Positions 13,630-26,109 of a stretch of 64,000 bases of DNA are shown here, piece by piece. Position numbers and translations under genes: made by a program. The notes under the pieces were generated by a model that saw nothing but the letters and a program-made list of their open reading frames with translations, had not been told where the DNA came from and searched no databases. The DNA is from Erythrocercus mccallii (lineage: Eukaryota > Chordata > Aves > Passeriformes > Dicruridae): NCBI GenBank assembly GCA_013397435.1, contig VZRG01002961.1, positions 1,414 to 65,413 on the forward strand. Reading direction: 5' to 3'. Every line of letters begins with the position of its first letter. The first letter of the stretch is position 1.

Positions 13630-13724
13630 CACTACCTAAACAATTTGGCTAGCAATGGTACTTACAGGTACATTAAATAATGACTAATGGAGAAAATTCA
13701 AGTGAAGTTACAGCAGTAACCAGA

Positions 13725-14484
13725 ATTAAGAGGCCAACTGAATGAGGTTAAACAAGGCCAGGTGCCAGGTCTCTCCCTTGGGGCACAACAACCCCATGTA
13801 ACACCACAAGCTGGGGGCAGAGTGCCTGGTAAGCTTCCTGGTGGGAAAGGACCTGGGAGTGCTGGTGACAGTGGCTGAACATGAGCCAGCTGTGCCCAGG
13901 CGGCCAAGAAGGCCAAAGGCATCCTGGCCTGAAACAACAATAGTGTGACCAGCAGGAGCAGGGCAGGGATTGTCCCCCTGTATCCAGCACTGGTGAGGCT
14001 GCACCTCAAATCCTGTGCTCAGTTCTGGGCCCATCACTCACTATGGGACAAGTATTAAGGTGCTAGAGCATGTCCAGAGAAAGGCAATGAGGCTGGTAAA
14101 GGGTCTGGAGCACAGCTGAGGAAGCTGAGGTTGTTAAACCTGGAGAAAAAGAGGCTCAGGGAAGACTTTATCACTATCTATGACTATCTGAAAGGAGTTT
14201 GTATCAAGGTGGGAACTGGCCCCTTCCCCCAGGCAGCTAGTGACAGGACAGGGGCCTTAAGTTGCACCAGAGGAGGCATGAGAAAGAATTTGTACCTAAA
14301 AGGGTTACCAAGCATTGGAATGAGCTGCCCAGAGAGGTGGTGGAGTCACCATCCTTGCAAGTGTTCAAAAAATGACCAGAATGACATTTAGTGCTATGGT
14401 TTCATTGTCATGGTGGTGTTTGGTCAAAGGTTGGACTCCATGATCTTGGAGATCTTTTCCAACCTAAATGATTCTATGATTCCA
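13725..14484 (+). mobile_element. CR1 LINE 3' fragment
   Basis: Clear CR1: the gggcacaacaaccccatg block, the aacatgagccagctgtgccc block, gtccagagaaaggcaatgag, ggttgttaaacctggagaaa, gaatgagctgcccagagagg, then gatcttttccaacctaaatg and a gattctatgattc terminus. The reading frame is broken in several places. The ORFs seen on both strands here are shadows of this element. Confidence 0.93.
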
Positions 14485-17400
14485 CCTTAAAAAGCAAAAA
14501 AAGAAATTTACTCATATTGAATTATATATGTACTGTGTGAGAAAAGCTTGAAAGATCAGTACTGGGTTAAGACTATCAGCCGAAAAATGCTGAAAAGCTG
14601 ATAGCTGATAGCAGCTGTAGCTGCTAAGGAGGAAGATTAGTAGGCTTAAGAATTGTATACTTAGTGACTGTTACTGTTCACAGGTCACATCCACTACCTT
14701 TTTATTCAAATACGGATACTCTAGAGTTTGCCTAGAAGCCAACAAACCTGAGAAGTTTGAGCAAGTCCATAAGGGTTGTCTTTGAAAGAGGGAGGAGAAA
14801 GTGAGCATGAAAGCTAAGTCATTGTACAAAAGCAAATACAGGACTGTAAGGCTGTTCCACCTGAGGGAACAGAGTGCAACAAAGCTATTAAGTTGCATGT
14901 ACATCATGTTTACAATGATGCTGCGCTTGCAAATACCAGCCATTTTACAACACGAGGCTTTATTTTTGTATTTTGATTCGGATCTGAATGAACCATTATC
15001 AGCCAATAACCTAAGAAAACAGGAACTTTTTTTTTGTCAGGAAAAGGACTGACATAGAATAGTGGCCTCCAAACCCGAGAGATTTATTCAGTGCCTGTTG
15101 AAAGCTCTGTCTGCTCATTAAGGGATGTTAGACAGATCACTTGCATTCTCATCCAAAGTTTAGTGAAGTTAATAACAAGTCTAATGTCTTTTTTAAGTCT
15201 GAGAATTAGGACTGTCAGAAGTGGAATGCTTGTTTAATAATAATTTTTAAAAGCCCTTTTGCTCCTAATTAGGTTCTTATACACTTGTAAATTATTGGAG
15301 CATAATCATTCTGAATATAATTAGTATTTAATGTTATTAGAATAATTTCCATGAGGAGCACCATGTTTTGTGCTTCAAATAATGTATAATACATTTGAGA
15401 AATCATGTGGTTTTGGAAAGTTATTATTTTTTTATTGGAATTACATTTTCAGATGTCACTGTTAGTGGGTCCAAAATTTCAAACTTCTATGAAGCAGCAG
15501 CACAGAGCTGGATTGTGGGGGATTTTTGTTTGTTTGTTTTGTTTTTCTTTCTTTTTCTTAGTTTCAGCTGCCATAAGAAATATTACATGTCTGTAAAGGA
15601 AGCCATGATGTCTGCTTTCTGATAGAAGCTCCATAATTTTGCAGCTTTATCAGAAAGAGAGCTTTATAAATAAGCCATGCTGAATGGATTTAGCAAAAAG
15701 TGAGGTACTGACATGAATTATTCAGAGGAACAAAATAATGGATTTCTGCTACCTGACTAGTTCTGTCCTTAATATTTCTGTAAATGTAGTTATTGATCAG
15801 AGGGATGAACAAGTAAAAAAAATCAGGGAGAAGATACCCTAATTTGTGAATCTGTTGTCTTTATTTTTAAAATCAAGAGTGTTGGTTTTGATAAAAAATA
15901 CTATGAACATATAAAAAGAAAGGAAAGAAACCAGAGGAAAGGTCAAAGATGAAGTATGTAGCAATTCTGGTCAATACATATAGCAGTCTGGCAATCTTTG
16001 TCTGACATCCCACTGCTTTACAGAATAGAAGGGAAATAGGGACCACTGACCACTCAGGAAGCTTGTTGTCTGCTGACTCATTGACTCACTCTTGTTCAAT
16101 TCCAGAAAAAGTGGTTCCATATGAGAACAAGGCTTCACAATTAGCAGAATAGTTAAGGAAAGTCAAGCAAAAAACACTGATGTTTTCAGTCTACGGAGTT
16201 TTTTATCTCCACATGATATGCTGCTTCTTTTTTTCTTTTTAAAAAGTAGCCTAGTTAGAAAGGAAATGCTGCCTAAGCCAAAAGCATACCTGCTTAGTGC
16301 AAATAAAACCTGATTGTGATAAAGTAAGAAAAGTTGAAGAAACACAAGCTTTTGGTAGATGTCAGGAAAAAGACTAGAGATATTTTTGAAAGTAGCTTAA
16401 AGTAGGTTCCACTTGCTTAAGGTATTAAAGACAGATGCCTTCCTTACAGGTAGATGTCTGCAGATGTTAAGAAAAAAGGTTTTCAGAAAGCAGTTACCTT
16501 GGTAGTCTCCCACTGCTGGAGCAGGAAGAGCATGATATTAAAATGGCTCTCTGCGTGCCTTTAGATTCAGTGCCTGCTTTCTGGGATTTTAGTGAAAAAT
16601 CACTAGTAGAGGGCTCTAGTTGTTCATTCTTATGTGATGCTAGCAGCAATTTGATGAAATAATTGTTAGTGGCTATCTGTCATAATTCTTGTTTGAAAGA
16701 GCAGTTACAGCCTTAGCACTATTTCCATACTAAGCAGCTAAATTGGGGTGAATTTATAAACCCATTGTCCTAATCTCTTAAAGGAAGAGGCACACTATTA
16801 CCTTTTTTTTGCAGGCATGTAGTAACTTAGAGAATTACTTTCTGTTTTCTCTTTGTATCATCCTTCTGTTTTTAAGCTTAAATATAGAAACCTTAAGTAT
16901 CTGGCAGAAGGAAAAAAAACCAAAGAAACCTAGAAGGAGCAAGAAGTTGGCTTGACAGAAATAAGGAGTTCTCAGCCCTGAGTTAGTTTTTTTCTCCTGT
17001 CAATGGTTGTTAGTTACTGGAGCTATGAAATCCTTGTTTGAAGGGCCTTAAAACCATCCCTTCTCTTGTCGGTTTGGCTACCTCAGGGCTAATTTAATAT
17101 CATTGAGGACTATCCCTTCTCTCTGGTAAGCTTGGAGAGACCCCTCCATGAGACATCCCTTGCAAACAGCACTGCAGAAAGTCCTTACCTTCCTGTGGGA
17201 ACTGAGCTAAGGTGCTGCTCTAGTGATTGGATCCTACCTGAGCTACAGGCACTACTATATCACAATCCTGTCTATGCCTGGCCTTTAGCCTGCTAATCTG
17301 GGTCCAGACCCTAGGCACAGGATGATGTCCCATCCTGACCTTGGACCCTCCTCATCACTATGGCGCTGTCTGGTGATCACTTGTTATCCTTACAGGGCCT

Positions 17401-20024
17401 GGTCCTAACTCCAGATTGCTGGCTTGTATTCCTGGCTTTCCCCAGCCCTGTTTCATGACCTTGACTTTGCCTGAAGTTCCGGGCTCTGGGCAAGCTTCTG
17501 GGGTCTCCTTCAGCTCCCGGTTCCCCTCCTTTATGGAGTCACCAGCCTGTGCAGCATGATGACCTCAGACTTTCTTGAACTCACAACCCAGCCAGCCTGT
17601 GAAGAGGGATGCACTTACAGTACTTGCATTGGCATACATTGGTGTGTGAGTTGACACAGGCAGGCAGAGGGAACAACCACAAACTTGTGGCTTGAACACA
17701 AAGAGTGAATTAGTTTCTGTTACCCTGTGAACCAGATTATCCCCAAAGCAACACCCAACCAGAGGAATATGAGTGGACATGCAGGCACTCTTAAACTCAG
17801 TCCATGCTAGAGGATCATTGACCTGCTCTTCGCATATGCTTATCCAGAGTTATTCCCAGCTGCAAGTCACTTGAGCTATTTGTAATCCTCCTCTCCAATC
17901 TTCTGCTTTTTAATCTATTTGCCACAATAATTAGTGTATATATTACACTAGCTAGTGTGTAAAAATTTGACATTTATTTTGACATTTGAAGCAGTCACAG
18001 TGATAAATATCCTGGGAGAAAATTGTGCTTGTGGACATGCCTAACAGTCAGCACAATGAAAGGTGTCTGCCCTTTTGACCCAGGAAATTAGGAACCAGAT
18101 TTTAGTCTGGTTATAGAATACTGTTGCACAAAGAGGGGAACTACAACAGTCTGTAATTGCTACCAAAGGCGCATATATTTTAAAAAATCCACCAAAAAAA
18201 ATCCTTTTGCAGTTTCACCTGGCATTAATACATTCCCCAAAACAGCCTGATGGTCTAGATCATTCCATCACATTCTTCGCTTTTGTAGTCCACCCTGCTT
18301 TGTCCTTTACATGTTCCCTTGTAAGAATGGAAGATGAAGTTCCAACAAATGGCCTTTTCTGTACACATAATTCAAGCTGGACTAATTACTTTAGTCCTGG
18401 ATACTTTTATGATCACAGTTTCACTGCCTTACTGCAGAGCTTTTTGTAGGCTCAGTACCTGTTGTTCATTTGGTTACAGAACAGGGCTTTACAAAGAGCC
18501 AAGATACCGTGCCAAGTCCTCATTCCAGCTGTTTCAAAATTAAATCCTAGGAGACTATTCATGTATGAAATCATACTTTGGTGAAAGTATAATTCTTCCA
18601 AGGTCTCTTCTGTGATGATTTTACTGCCTGATTACAGTATTGTACAGGGGAGATGCAGCTTCTTTTTGTTTCACCAATGCTAATGGAAACAGATTGTTAT
18701 GCTCTACTAAGTTACAAGAGTTTCAGATCTAAAGGTTGATCTTGTGTAAATTATTCATTCATTAACCTATGTGAGGCAATGTGAGATAACAATGTTATTT
18801 AAGCTATCTGAAATAACCAGGTGTAATTTGATGGACATGGGTTGGGGAGTATTACACAATTCTCTTCTTTGGCATATCTGAGAAGCTGTTGACATCGCTA
18901 TCTACAGAAAAGGAGATACCTGGGAAATGTTAAAGTAGCAATATCTTCTCTATTTCTTTGTATCATTTTGTCTTTGTATCATTTTGTCTTTGCATTTAAC
19001 CTACCAGGGCATCAAAGAAACAAGACCTTAATGGTTTTATTGACTAAAATGCCTTTCAGTTCACCTTCAGTGAACTTTGTACAGGCTTCAGAATACTATC
19101 ATCATACCCTCAAACAATTATGCTTGCTCTTCTCCATAACAAATGAGGGATTGTTACCATTAATTATTTGTGAACTTGACACAAGTGGATACTTTAAGAT
19201 AGGTAATTGCTGAGCTGTCCAAATTCTGAAGGTTCATGACTGGTGGAATCCTGCCCTGGTGGGCATGTGGGAAAGAAGACCAGCTATTTTAACCTTCAGA
19301 ATATACTTAACAAAATAGTCTCAGTGCTGAATTTCTATCACTTTCAGAAATGCAACTAAGTCTGTTGAGATTTTTTTTAATTCTAAGTGCTTTTCTTCTC
19401 CTTCTGAACTCCATTTCAGTTTCTGTTGCAGATTTGGACCTTTGTGGACTTGCTGATGTCTGTTCTTCTGTTTTTTAAAGTGGAAACAGAAGCTGACAAA
19501 GAACAACCTTCAGCATCTGCCTGTTTTACTAGCTTTCCTTGAACTTCAGATGACAGAATGTTGAGAAACATCATCCCACATCCTCATGCAAGTTGCTTGT
19601 TATCTGCCTTGAATCTGTCAAGGCAAGCCTAGCCAAACTTATCATGTCAGAAGTAAATTAAGAAACACTCCCAGGAAGTCCTTTTCCAATAAATCTAAAG
19701 AAGTGACCTCATATAGCAAAACAAAGACAAAGAGATTGGGAAAGTCATCTTTTCCACATGCTTTTGAAAAGGAAAGGAAAGAAGTATTCTTAGATTTGCC
19801 TACTGAATGTACAGTCAATGAAGGTATAGGTTTCACACAAATTTATAGAGTAACTAAAAGGTTTCTTACACTATCCCACTGATACAAAATCTACAAACAT
19901 TTTTCCTTCATTAGGACTTTTAGTTAGTTCAGATGAAGAATACTTTCTTACTCAGATTAAGAAAACTTTTTCCCCTCCAGCTGTAAGATAAAGATGTAAG
20001 GGTGCTAGATTAGATCCAGAGCAT
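14485..20024. other. Intergenic DNA; unclassified GC-richer island at 17.04-17.56 kb
   Basis: No gene recognised. 17040-17560 is noticeably more C/G-rich than its surroundings and rich in ctg/cct words, and may be a decayed repeat I cannot name. A small hairpin-forming ctatcagc/gctgatag pair occurs near 14574-14610. A 16-bp tandem duplication is listed separately. Confidence 0.5.
18956..18987. repeat. 16-bp tandem duplication
   Basis: The unit ctttgtatcattttgt occurs twice in perfect head-to-tail copies, followed by the start of a third (ctttg). Confidence 0.9.
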
Positions 20025-20092
20025 AAAATCACAGAATCATAGGATAGTTTGGGTTAAAAGGGACCTTAAAGATCATCTAGTTTACAAAGATA
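20025..20092 (-). mobile_element. CR1 3'-terminal fragment, antisense
   Basis: The sequence aatcacagaatcataggata followed by ggaccttaaagatcatctag is the reverse complement of the CR1 3' terminus. Only the last ~70 bp of a CR1 is left. Confidence 0.85.
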
Positions 20093-20813
20093 TAGGACCA
20101 CAGATCAAAACTCTCCCAAGGACTGGAGGTCACTGAGTGCATCTCATATTTATTTGTTAATAACAAATTGAACTCATCATTTTATTTTTACAGAGAAAAT
20201 TAAAGCACTAAGAGAGCTAGAACACAGCTTCTAAAGCAACTGATTTTGAATGTCTGAATTGGACATGCCTTTCAGAGGCACTGAATGTCAGGAAACTCCT
20301 GTTAGAGCAGAGGAAAATTTGCCCTTGTTCAAAGCTGTGTTAGCTACCAGTCCAGGCTTGCCAATTTGAAAGAAAACACTACTACATTATGAAGCATAGT
20401 AGGATATGAATCTGAAACTAGTTACATTAACATTCCTGGGTTATTAAGTTCACTTTACTGCTGGTTTTGAGCACTGGGGGTGAGTGGCTCTGTTTCTGAC
20501 TACAAGAATAGCATTCAGAAGTAAGCAATTAAACAGAAGTAAACAGCAACCCTGTTTTTTGAGGTGATATGGAGAAACAAAGTAAGTAGTTATAAATCCT
20601 GTAACTTAGACTAGGTCAACATTGATGCACTCAGTTTCCACAGATTTATGCTCCAGTCTGATGGGAAGCCATGTGCCCTTGTTAATAAAATTGGACACCT
20701 AAACTCTGCTTCTTACTGGAGCTGGTGAATTTGAAAGGAATGGCATGCTAACATAGCAATAAAAACTTCCAGATCTCCAGTTTTGTGTTTAGCAAGTATG
20801 GAATGTAGAGAAG

Positions 20814-21154
20814 TGTGGGCCTGATTTTCTGAGTCTGAGAAAGATTTTAGCCGGCTAGTAGTGGCTGACTTCCTTCCCAAGGGAAGGTTTCTCAGGAGAA
20901 CTTTTCTGAGAACAATCTTGGTGGATAACTGTCCTTTCTCAAATGGTGTAGTGGCTAGTATTGCTGCCCTCCAAGCTGTTGACCCAAGTTCAATTTCCAG
21001 TCTAGTCCCATTGGTGAAACTAGAAGGACAGCCAAACACCAGCTGAGAAGGATTGTTTAGAGAAAAGTTCTCCTGAGAAACCTTCTCTTGGGAAAGAAAT
21101 CAGCCACTACTAGCAGACTAAAATCTTTCTCAGACTCAGAAAATCAAGCCCACA
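20814..21154. repeat. Long palindrome: 94-bp inverted arms, 153-bp loop
   Basis: 20814-20907 and 21061-21154 are equal-length inverted copies with no gaps and 6 mismatches in 94 positions, beginning TGTGGGC and ending ...GCCCACA. Weaker inverted similarity (aacaatc, gtcctt, aatgg) continues toward the centre. The loop holds a tRNA-Gly-like sequence. No clear target-site duplication flanks the arms. It could be a fold-back or non-autonomous DNA transposon, or the product of template switching. I do not recognise a known family. Confidence 0.9.
20940..21013 (+). pseudogene. tRNA-Gly(UCC)-like pseudogene in palindrome loop
   Basis: Matches vertebrate tRNA-Gly(UCC) from the D arm to the T arm: an A-box-like tggtgtagtggctagta, an anticodon stem-loop tgccctccaagc with TCC at the anticodon position, a gttgaccc variable region and a B-box-like gttcaatttcc. 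The acceptor stem halves do not pair and the T stem is damaged, so it is not a working tRNA gene. It may be a dead tRNA copy or the tRNA-derived head of a SINE. Confidence 0.7.
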
Positions 21155-24100
21155 GGGGAGACCCTCATTTTTAGCAGTGAACCTTGATCTGCTGCTTTTC
21201 ATTCCCCTGAATCACTAACCAGAATACATAATCTTGTGTACACGCATTGCGCAGTACTATTAAGCAATAGCCTGATTTAATAGTAATGTTTAATTTAGCA
21301 GGTTGATGAACTCTGCATTGCAATAAAAAATGAGTCATTTTTTATTGATTGTGGCAAAAGAGCCAAGTGGGCCTTAAATAGGGATTGTGAACATTTCCAT
21401 GCATGAGTTGGATATCAGTAGCACATATTCAAAGCAAGTATCTCGCCAAAAGAACAATTTCCAGGGTTATCCAGGGACGCTAAAATGCTTCTAAGAGAAA
21501 CAGATTTAGCCTTGTTCAAGAAAAAATTCCACTAAGGTGAGGAGCTTGTGGAAAACTTAGAGTACCAAGAGTATCCTCCACAAACATGGAGTAAGAGCAA
21601 GGCTTCTGTGGAAGCCTCTTTGGCTTCCAAAAGAACAATGTTGTCCACACTGTCAAACCTGAGACTTGATTCTGTCTCCAAAGGCTTTTGCCACAGGATA
21701 TTTTGCAGCTAAATCAGGACAGAACCCATGAAGTCAGTAATGCCAAAATGATTTCCAGCAGCTACCTGGCCCTCTTCTCTTTTTGTATCAAGTCAAAGTA
21801 AACATAAGTAGAGAAAGCTTGGAAGTTTTGTAGTGCTTTCATCTTAGATTCCTATGTAGTATATAAGAATAAATATATATCTAGAAAGGAACTAGATCTT
21901 TTGGAACTTAATAAAGGAAACTCTCAGATCCAGATAAAAAATAATTAGTTGCTTATGAGTGCATTGTTGATAAAACATAAAAAAAATAATGTGGTTTAAA
22001 TGGAGAATAACATGAACTCTCTCAGGTTTTGTGGTGGGAAGGTCTTATGGTAAAGACATTATAGTTTTGACACTATATTTTAATTAGTTACATTTAAATT
22101 AGTCATTGGTTATATTAATAATCCTTGAACAGTTCCTTAGTTCTAGAACAGGGCCTGGACATTTTTGTCCTGTGCATTTTGTATCTACCAACAAAATCCT
22201 TACCCATAGCTGCATCTCCTGACTGTTAAAGAAATACAATTAAACAGTTACAGGATCTTGTTAGATCCTGTACAATACTTGGTGTATTGTTTAACTGACA
22301 GTACCTAGATAATTGCCAAACAAGGACATTTTTCTTTCTGATGGCAATTATGAAGTAATTTGTCTTGTAAAATAGACTGCTTTATTAAGAACTTCTGTCA
22401 TGGCCTCATCTAGTGCGTTTGACTACGTAAAGGGTGAAAACTAAAAGGGGTACACATGGGCTGATGGGAGTTAAATGTCACATGAGATGTGAAGGCCTGC
22501 TGTTATCTTTCTGAAGTGCAGCATGACACCATGACAATAGGTTGCTGCCTAGCCTTCTGATGACATCTGGCAGGATTATAAATAATCTATAGCCAAATAA
22601 TAAAAAAAAATCCGTACATATGTAAATATCTATAATTAAATTCCTGTCCTTATCAGGCCAGCATGAGTTAGTCCTGTTTCTTCTTATTCTGTCTTAATTA
22701 AACACATAACATCTGTTGTGGGAGTGGGTTTTTAGTGCCTATAATTGATGATATTTTTGCTTGCTTTTGCCTTGCTTCAAGTATTCAGATGAGAACTAAG
22801 TTTGACCCAGTTAGTCTCTTTTGAATCAGATGTCAGGTTAATTCTGTTACAGCTGAAGAGGTAAGAGGTAATGATCTTTGGACAGCTAACAAAAGATAAG
22901 ACATGCTGAAAGGTAAGTACATTCCAGAAAAAAATGAGTATGTTATAGAGAAAACTGCAGGTTGTGTTACTCAGAAACAAAAGGTGGAGTGCTTTACTTT
23001 AGGGCAGAGCAGAATAAGGATGCTATTCTTTCTAAATACAATTAGTATAGACTTACAAAAGGAGGATCAGGCATCACAAATCTGATATCCTCTACTGGAG
23101 ACAGGAAAACCAAGAGAGTCACAGCAGGAAAACTATTGACATGATTAATCAAGACAAGGGGAAAGCTCTTCATACAGGAACATACAAAAGGCTTAATCCC
23201 AAACCCAAGGAGTAAGGCAAATAAACAGTTTAAGTGAATAAGAAGCTAGTTGCAAGTTCAAAGACAGAATGGTGCAAGACATGATTACAAAGCCTAGAAA
23301 TTAATTACTGTGAGACTGGAAAGAAAGGGGAACAGTGAGAAAGGTGAGCAAAAATAGTCTCTGACAATTGTGTTATTTCACAGTTAACAGTCTCAGGCTA
23401 TCCAACACAAGTATGTTGATTCCCAGTTCAGTAGAATCATTTGCATCTCACATGACAAAGCAATATCTATAAACACATTATAGAAAAATGTTCTTTGAAT
23501 ATTAGACACCTTTGAGGTCAGACGAATGGGTATAATGAATTGAATTACTTATGTTATGGACTCTGAACCATCCATCCTTCACAGCTATAAACACCTTCTT
23601 TTCCTTTGTGTCCCTACAGCATTCCTGACTGCTGGGAATACTTCAGTGCTGGTGCTGCTGGCAAGAACTTGAGGCAGAGAACACATGACAGTTTTCTTGT
23701 GCTTCTAGCTACCTACTGAGTGCCTCAAAAACTGTGTCTGGAGAGAGTCCTTCAAAGCCTGCAAGCTTCCTTAAGGCTATGGTGGACATAATTTTTGACA
23801 GCTCCAAACAACCAGCCTTCTCTGCTCTCTTTTTGCAGGCTAAACAGGTAGTTTTTGGATAGCTTCTCATAACACAGTTAGAAGTACAACACCACTTCAC
23901 TGTTTAAGCAGTTATCCTAAAGACTGAGAATAGACTGTGGGTAGCTATCTCAATGTGCAAGCTTGACTACTTTTAAATAAAAGTAGTTTCCATCTGTTGG
24001 AAGGGCTCTCAGTCTCCCATTTTTTGAGTGCTCAAGATATCCTTCCATCCACCATCTGTGAGGTCAGGTGAAGATCCCTCTATCAGATCTCGTTAATACA

Positions 24101-25595
24101 CTGACACTCTAGCTGTCAGTCAGCCCTACATTGGCATATTAGACTACACCTGTTCCTAAAGGAGTATCAGCAGACTACTCAGATCCCTTCAGACTTAGTA
24201 CTGCTCTCCCCTTTGGCCTTTCTGTCATCTTGTTAGGGAACCGCTGATAACCTGGTCTCAGGACAAGTGGAAGTACCTGTCACCAACTGGAACTGTGGTC
24301 AGGGCCTCGATGGCATAGACAGGGCTTACTGTCCCTGCCCAGCCTTCCCTAGAGCATCCTGCATCCTGCCATTTCAGCTTCCTGGCGCTGCCAGCCCCTG
24401 GCCCAGTGATGCCACAGCAGGGATACTCTCTGGCTCCCCTGAGCACTGCTAGGCCCCGGGGTTGATGTTCCAGCAGCTCCTCCACTTCGCTGTACTAAGA
24501 TGGCAAGAAAAGCTGAAGGACCCATGTTATCTATTGCTGTTATCTCTGTCAGAGCTGAGTTACAGAGATAGGCGGCTGAAACCTGAGATGTTCTGTGTCA
24601 TGATGGACATTATAATGAGTTTAAAAGAGATGCATCAAAGTATAGATAGGTTTGCTGTCTGATCAATTAACTCATATCTTTAATTTTTTTTTCTGCATTA
24701 AGGTTACATAGGTGGACTTATATTCTAAAACGTTAATTAAATGGACTTGGATGGATGAATGTGCTCATGTATTACTGTGAGTTACTTCTTGAAATAAGTA
24801 CTTCTTTCATAGATGCATTACGTGATCTTAAACATCTGCCCTTGCCTCATGGAAGAGAAGGGTAGGGTATACTGTTATTGCCTTCCTATTTTAGCAAAGG
24901 CTGGTGTGTCATGCTTTTGTATTATCTGTTGCTTTTGTTGATGCTGTTCTGCCTTCCTCTTCATCAGTCTTGACCTGGACCGCACCACTGCTCTATTTTA
25001 TAATATTTTGGGAATTTGATCCATCCAAGATGTAATGTCATCCTTTCCCCCTTCCTCCCCCTGCCTTCTCCCTGTCTGCCCACCCCTGTAACAAAGGCAA
25101 TGTTCTCAAGAGGCAAGTTTGTAAATTTTAAAAACTTCAGATAAGCCCTTCCACGTTTATAAAATACACAAGGGCACCTAGTTGTGAAGCAAAACACAAC
25201 CACAGTCTACATTCTTAGCCTGCCAAGGACTGTCAAGGGGTTGGTACTATCTCTAGTTACTGCACTCTGGCAGAGTGTGTCACTGGGCTGTGCGAGTCTC
25301 GGGTGTTTCTGTACTATAAATTACGGTGCTACTTATTAGTAAATAAATCCCTGGAACAATCTAGAATTCCCAGCAGAGACACTCCTGACAAAGGAGCCAT
25401 GGGCACGCTGAGTGGTTTACACTTGGGAAGTCACATGACCGGGAAAAGAAACAAAGAGAGCTCTCAGATGACAACAATGTAATGAAAAGAGCAGAGTGCA
25501 CCTAAATGTTTGGTATGCATGCTAGCAGAGGTGTAATAAATCTGTTCAAAGAAGTGAAAAATTCTAGTTTGTTTTATTAATTCTGCTCTGCTGTC
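21155..25595. other. Intergenic DNA upstream of PLIN2
   Basis: No gene seen. 24240-24460 is locally GC-richer but shows no coding frame with splice sites and no family I recognise. The compact three-way palindrome at 22245-22297 is listed separately. Confidence 0.5.
22245..22297. other. Perfect three-way-junction palindrome
   Basis: Three fully complementary stems are packed into 53 bp: an outer stem 22245-22249 with 22293-22297 (5 bp), a hairpin 22250-22257 with 22264-22271 (8 bp, 6-nt loop) and a second hairpin 22272-22278 with 22284-22290 (7 bp, 5-nt loop). All pairs are Watson-Crick. No H/ACA, C/D or tRNA signature was found, so its function is unknown. Confidence 0.8.
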
Positions 25596-25834
25596 AGGGG
25601 AGGTTTAGGTCGAATATTAGAAAAACGTTCTTCACCCCTGGAGTGGTTGGACAGGGGAACAGGGAAGTTCGCCGCTCCCCAGGGAAGTGGTCACAGCGTG
25701 ACAGAGTTCAAGAAACGTTTGGACAATGCTCTCAGGCACAAGGTGTCACTCTTGGGGATGTCCTGTGCAGGGCCAGTAACTGGACTCGATGATCCTGGAG
25801 AGTCCCTTCCAACTCAGCATATTCTGTGCTTCAG
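25596..25834 (+). mobile_element. CR1 3' end abutting the PLIN2 promoter
   Basis: Begins with the CR1 block aggggaggtttaggtcgaat, continues through the 'gttcaagaaacgtttggaca' block and ends in actggactcgatgatcctgg plus 'agtcccttccaactcagcat'. It lies about 120 bp upstream of the GC-box tract of PLIN2. Confidence 0.9.
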
Positions 25835-25839
25835 TGAAC

Positions 25840-26035
25840 CGGCCTTCTGCAAGACCAGTTGCACACGAGCTCCCTTCCCTAAGGCGTTCCCGGCCGGGCA
25901 GTGCCCTCCCGCTGACCGCCGCTGTCACCGCCGCTGCGGTCACTGCGTGTCCGGCCCCGCCCCGCCCCGCCCCGGCGGTGACGCGCGGCGGCGGTGACGC
26001 CCCATAAATAACGGGGCGAGGCCGGCGCTCCCCAC
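25840..26035 (+). promoter_or_regulatory. PLIN2: PLIN2 core promoter / CpG island
   Basis: A CpG-rich block carries four tandem CCCC tracts (GC boxes, 25955-25973), two copies of a GGTGACGC element (25977 and 25993, CRE-like half sites) and a TATA-like cataaata at 26003-26010. Transcription would start about 25-30 bp downstream, near 26035, giving a short noncoding first exon. The CpG-rich zone continues into intron 1 to about 26500. Known mammalian PLIN2 promoters respond to PPARs, but I saw no convincing PPAR element in this block. Confidence 0.7.
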
Positions 26036-26109
26036 TCCGCGGCGGCGGCGCCCGTGCCTGCGACCTTGCCTGTGCTCCAGTCGGCGGTGGCTCCGGCTCC
26101 TCCTCCTGG
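26035..26109 (+). other. PLIN2: PLIN2 noncoding exon 1 (5' UTR)
   Basis: GC-rich sequence ending at the consensus donor g|gtgagt at 26110. The 5' end is inferred from the TATA-like box. No ATG is needed here, since translation starts in exon 2. Confidence 0.6.

Noticed and set aside
15940..15953. DR1-like PPAR element (aggtca a agatga)
   Set aside because: The second half site has two mismatches and it lies 10 kb from PLIN2. Such matches are common by chance.
20940..21013. Functional tRNA-Gly gene
   Set aside because: The acceptor stem does not pair and the T stem is damaged. It is kept only as a pseudogene-like sequence.
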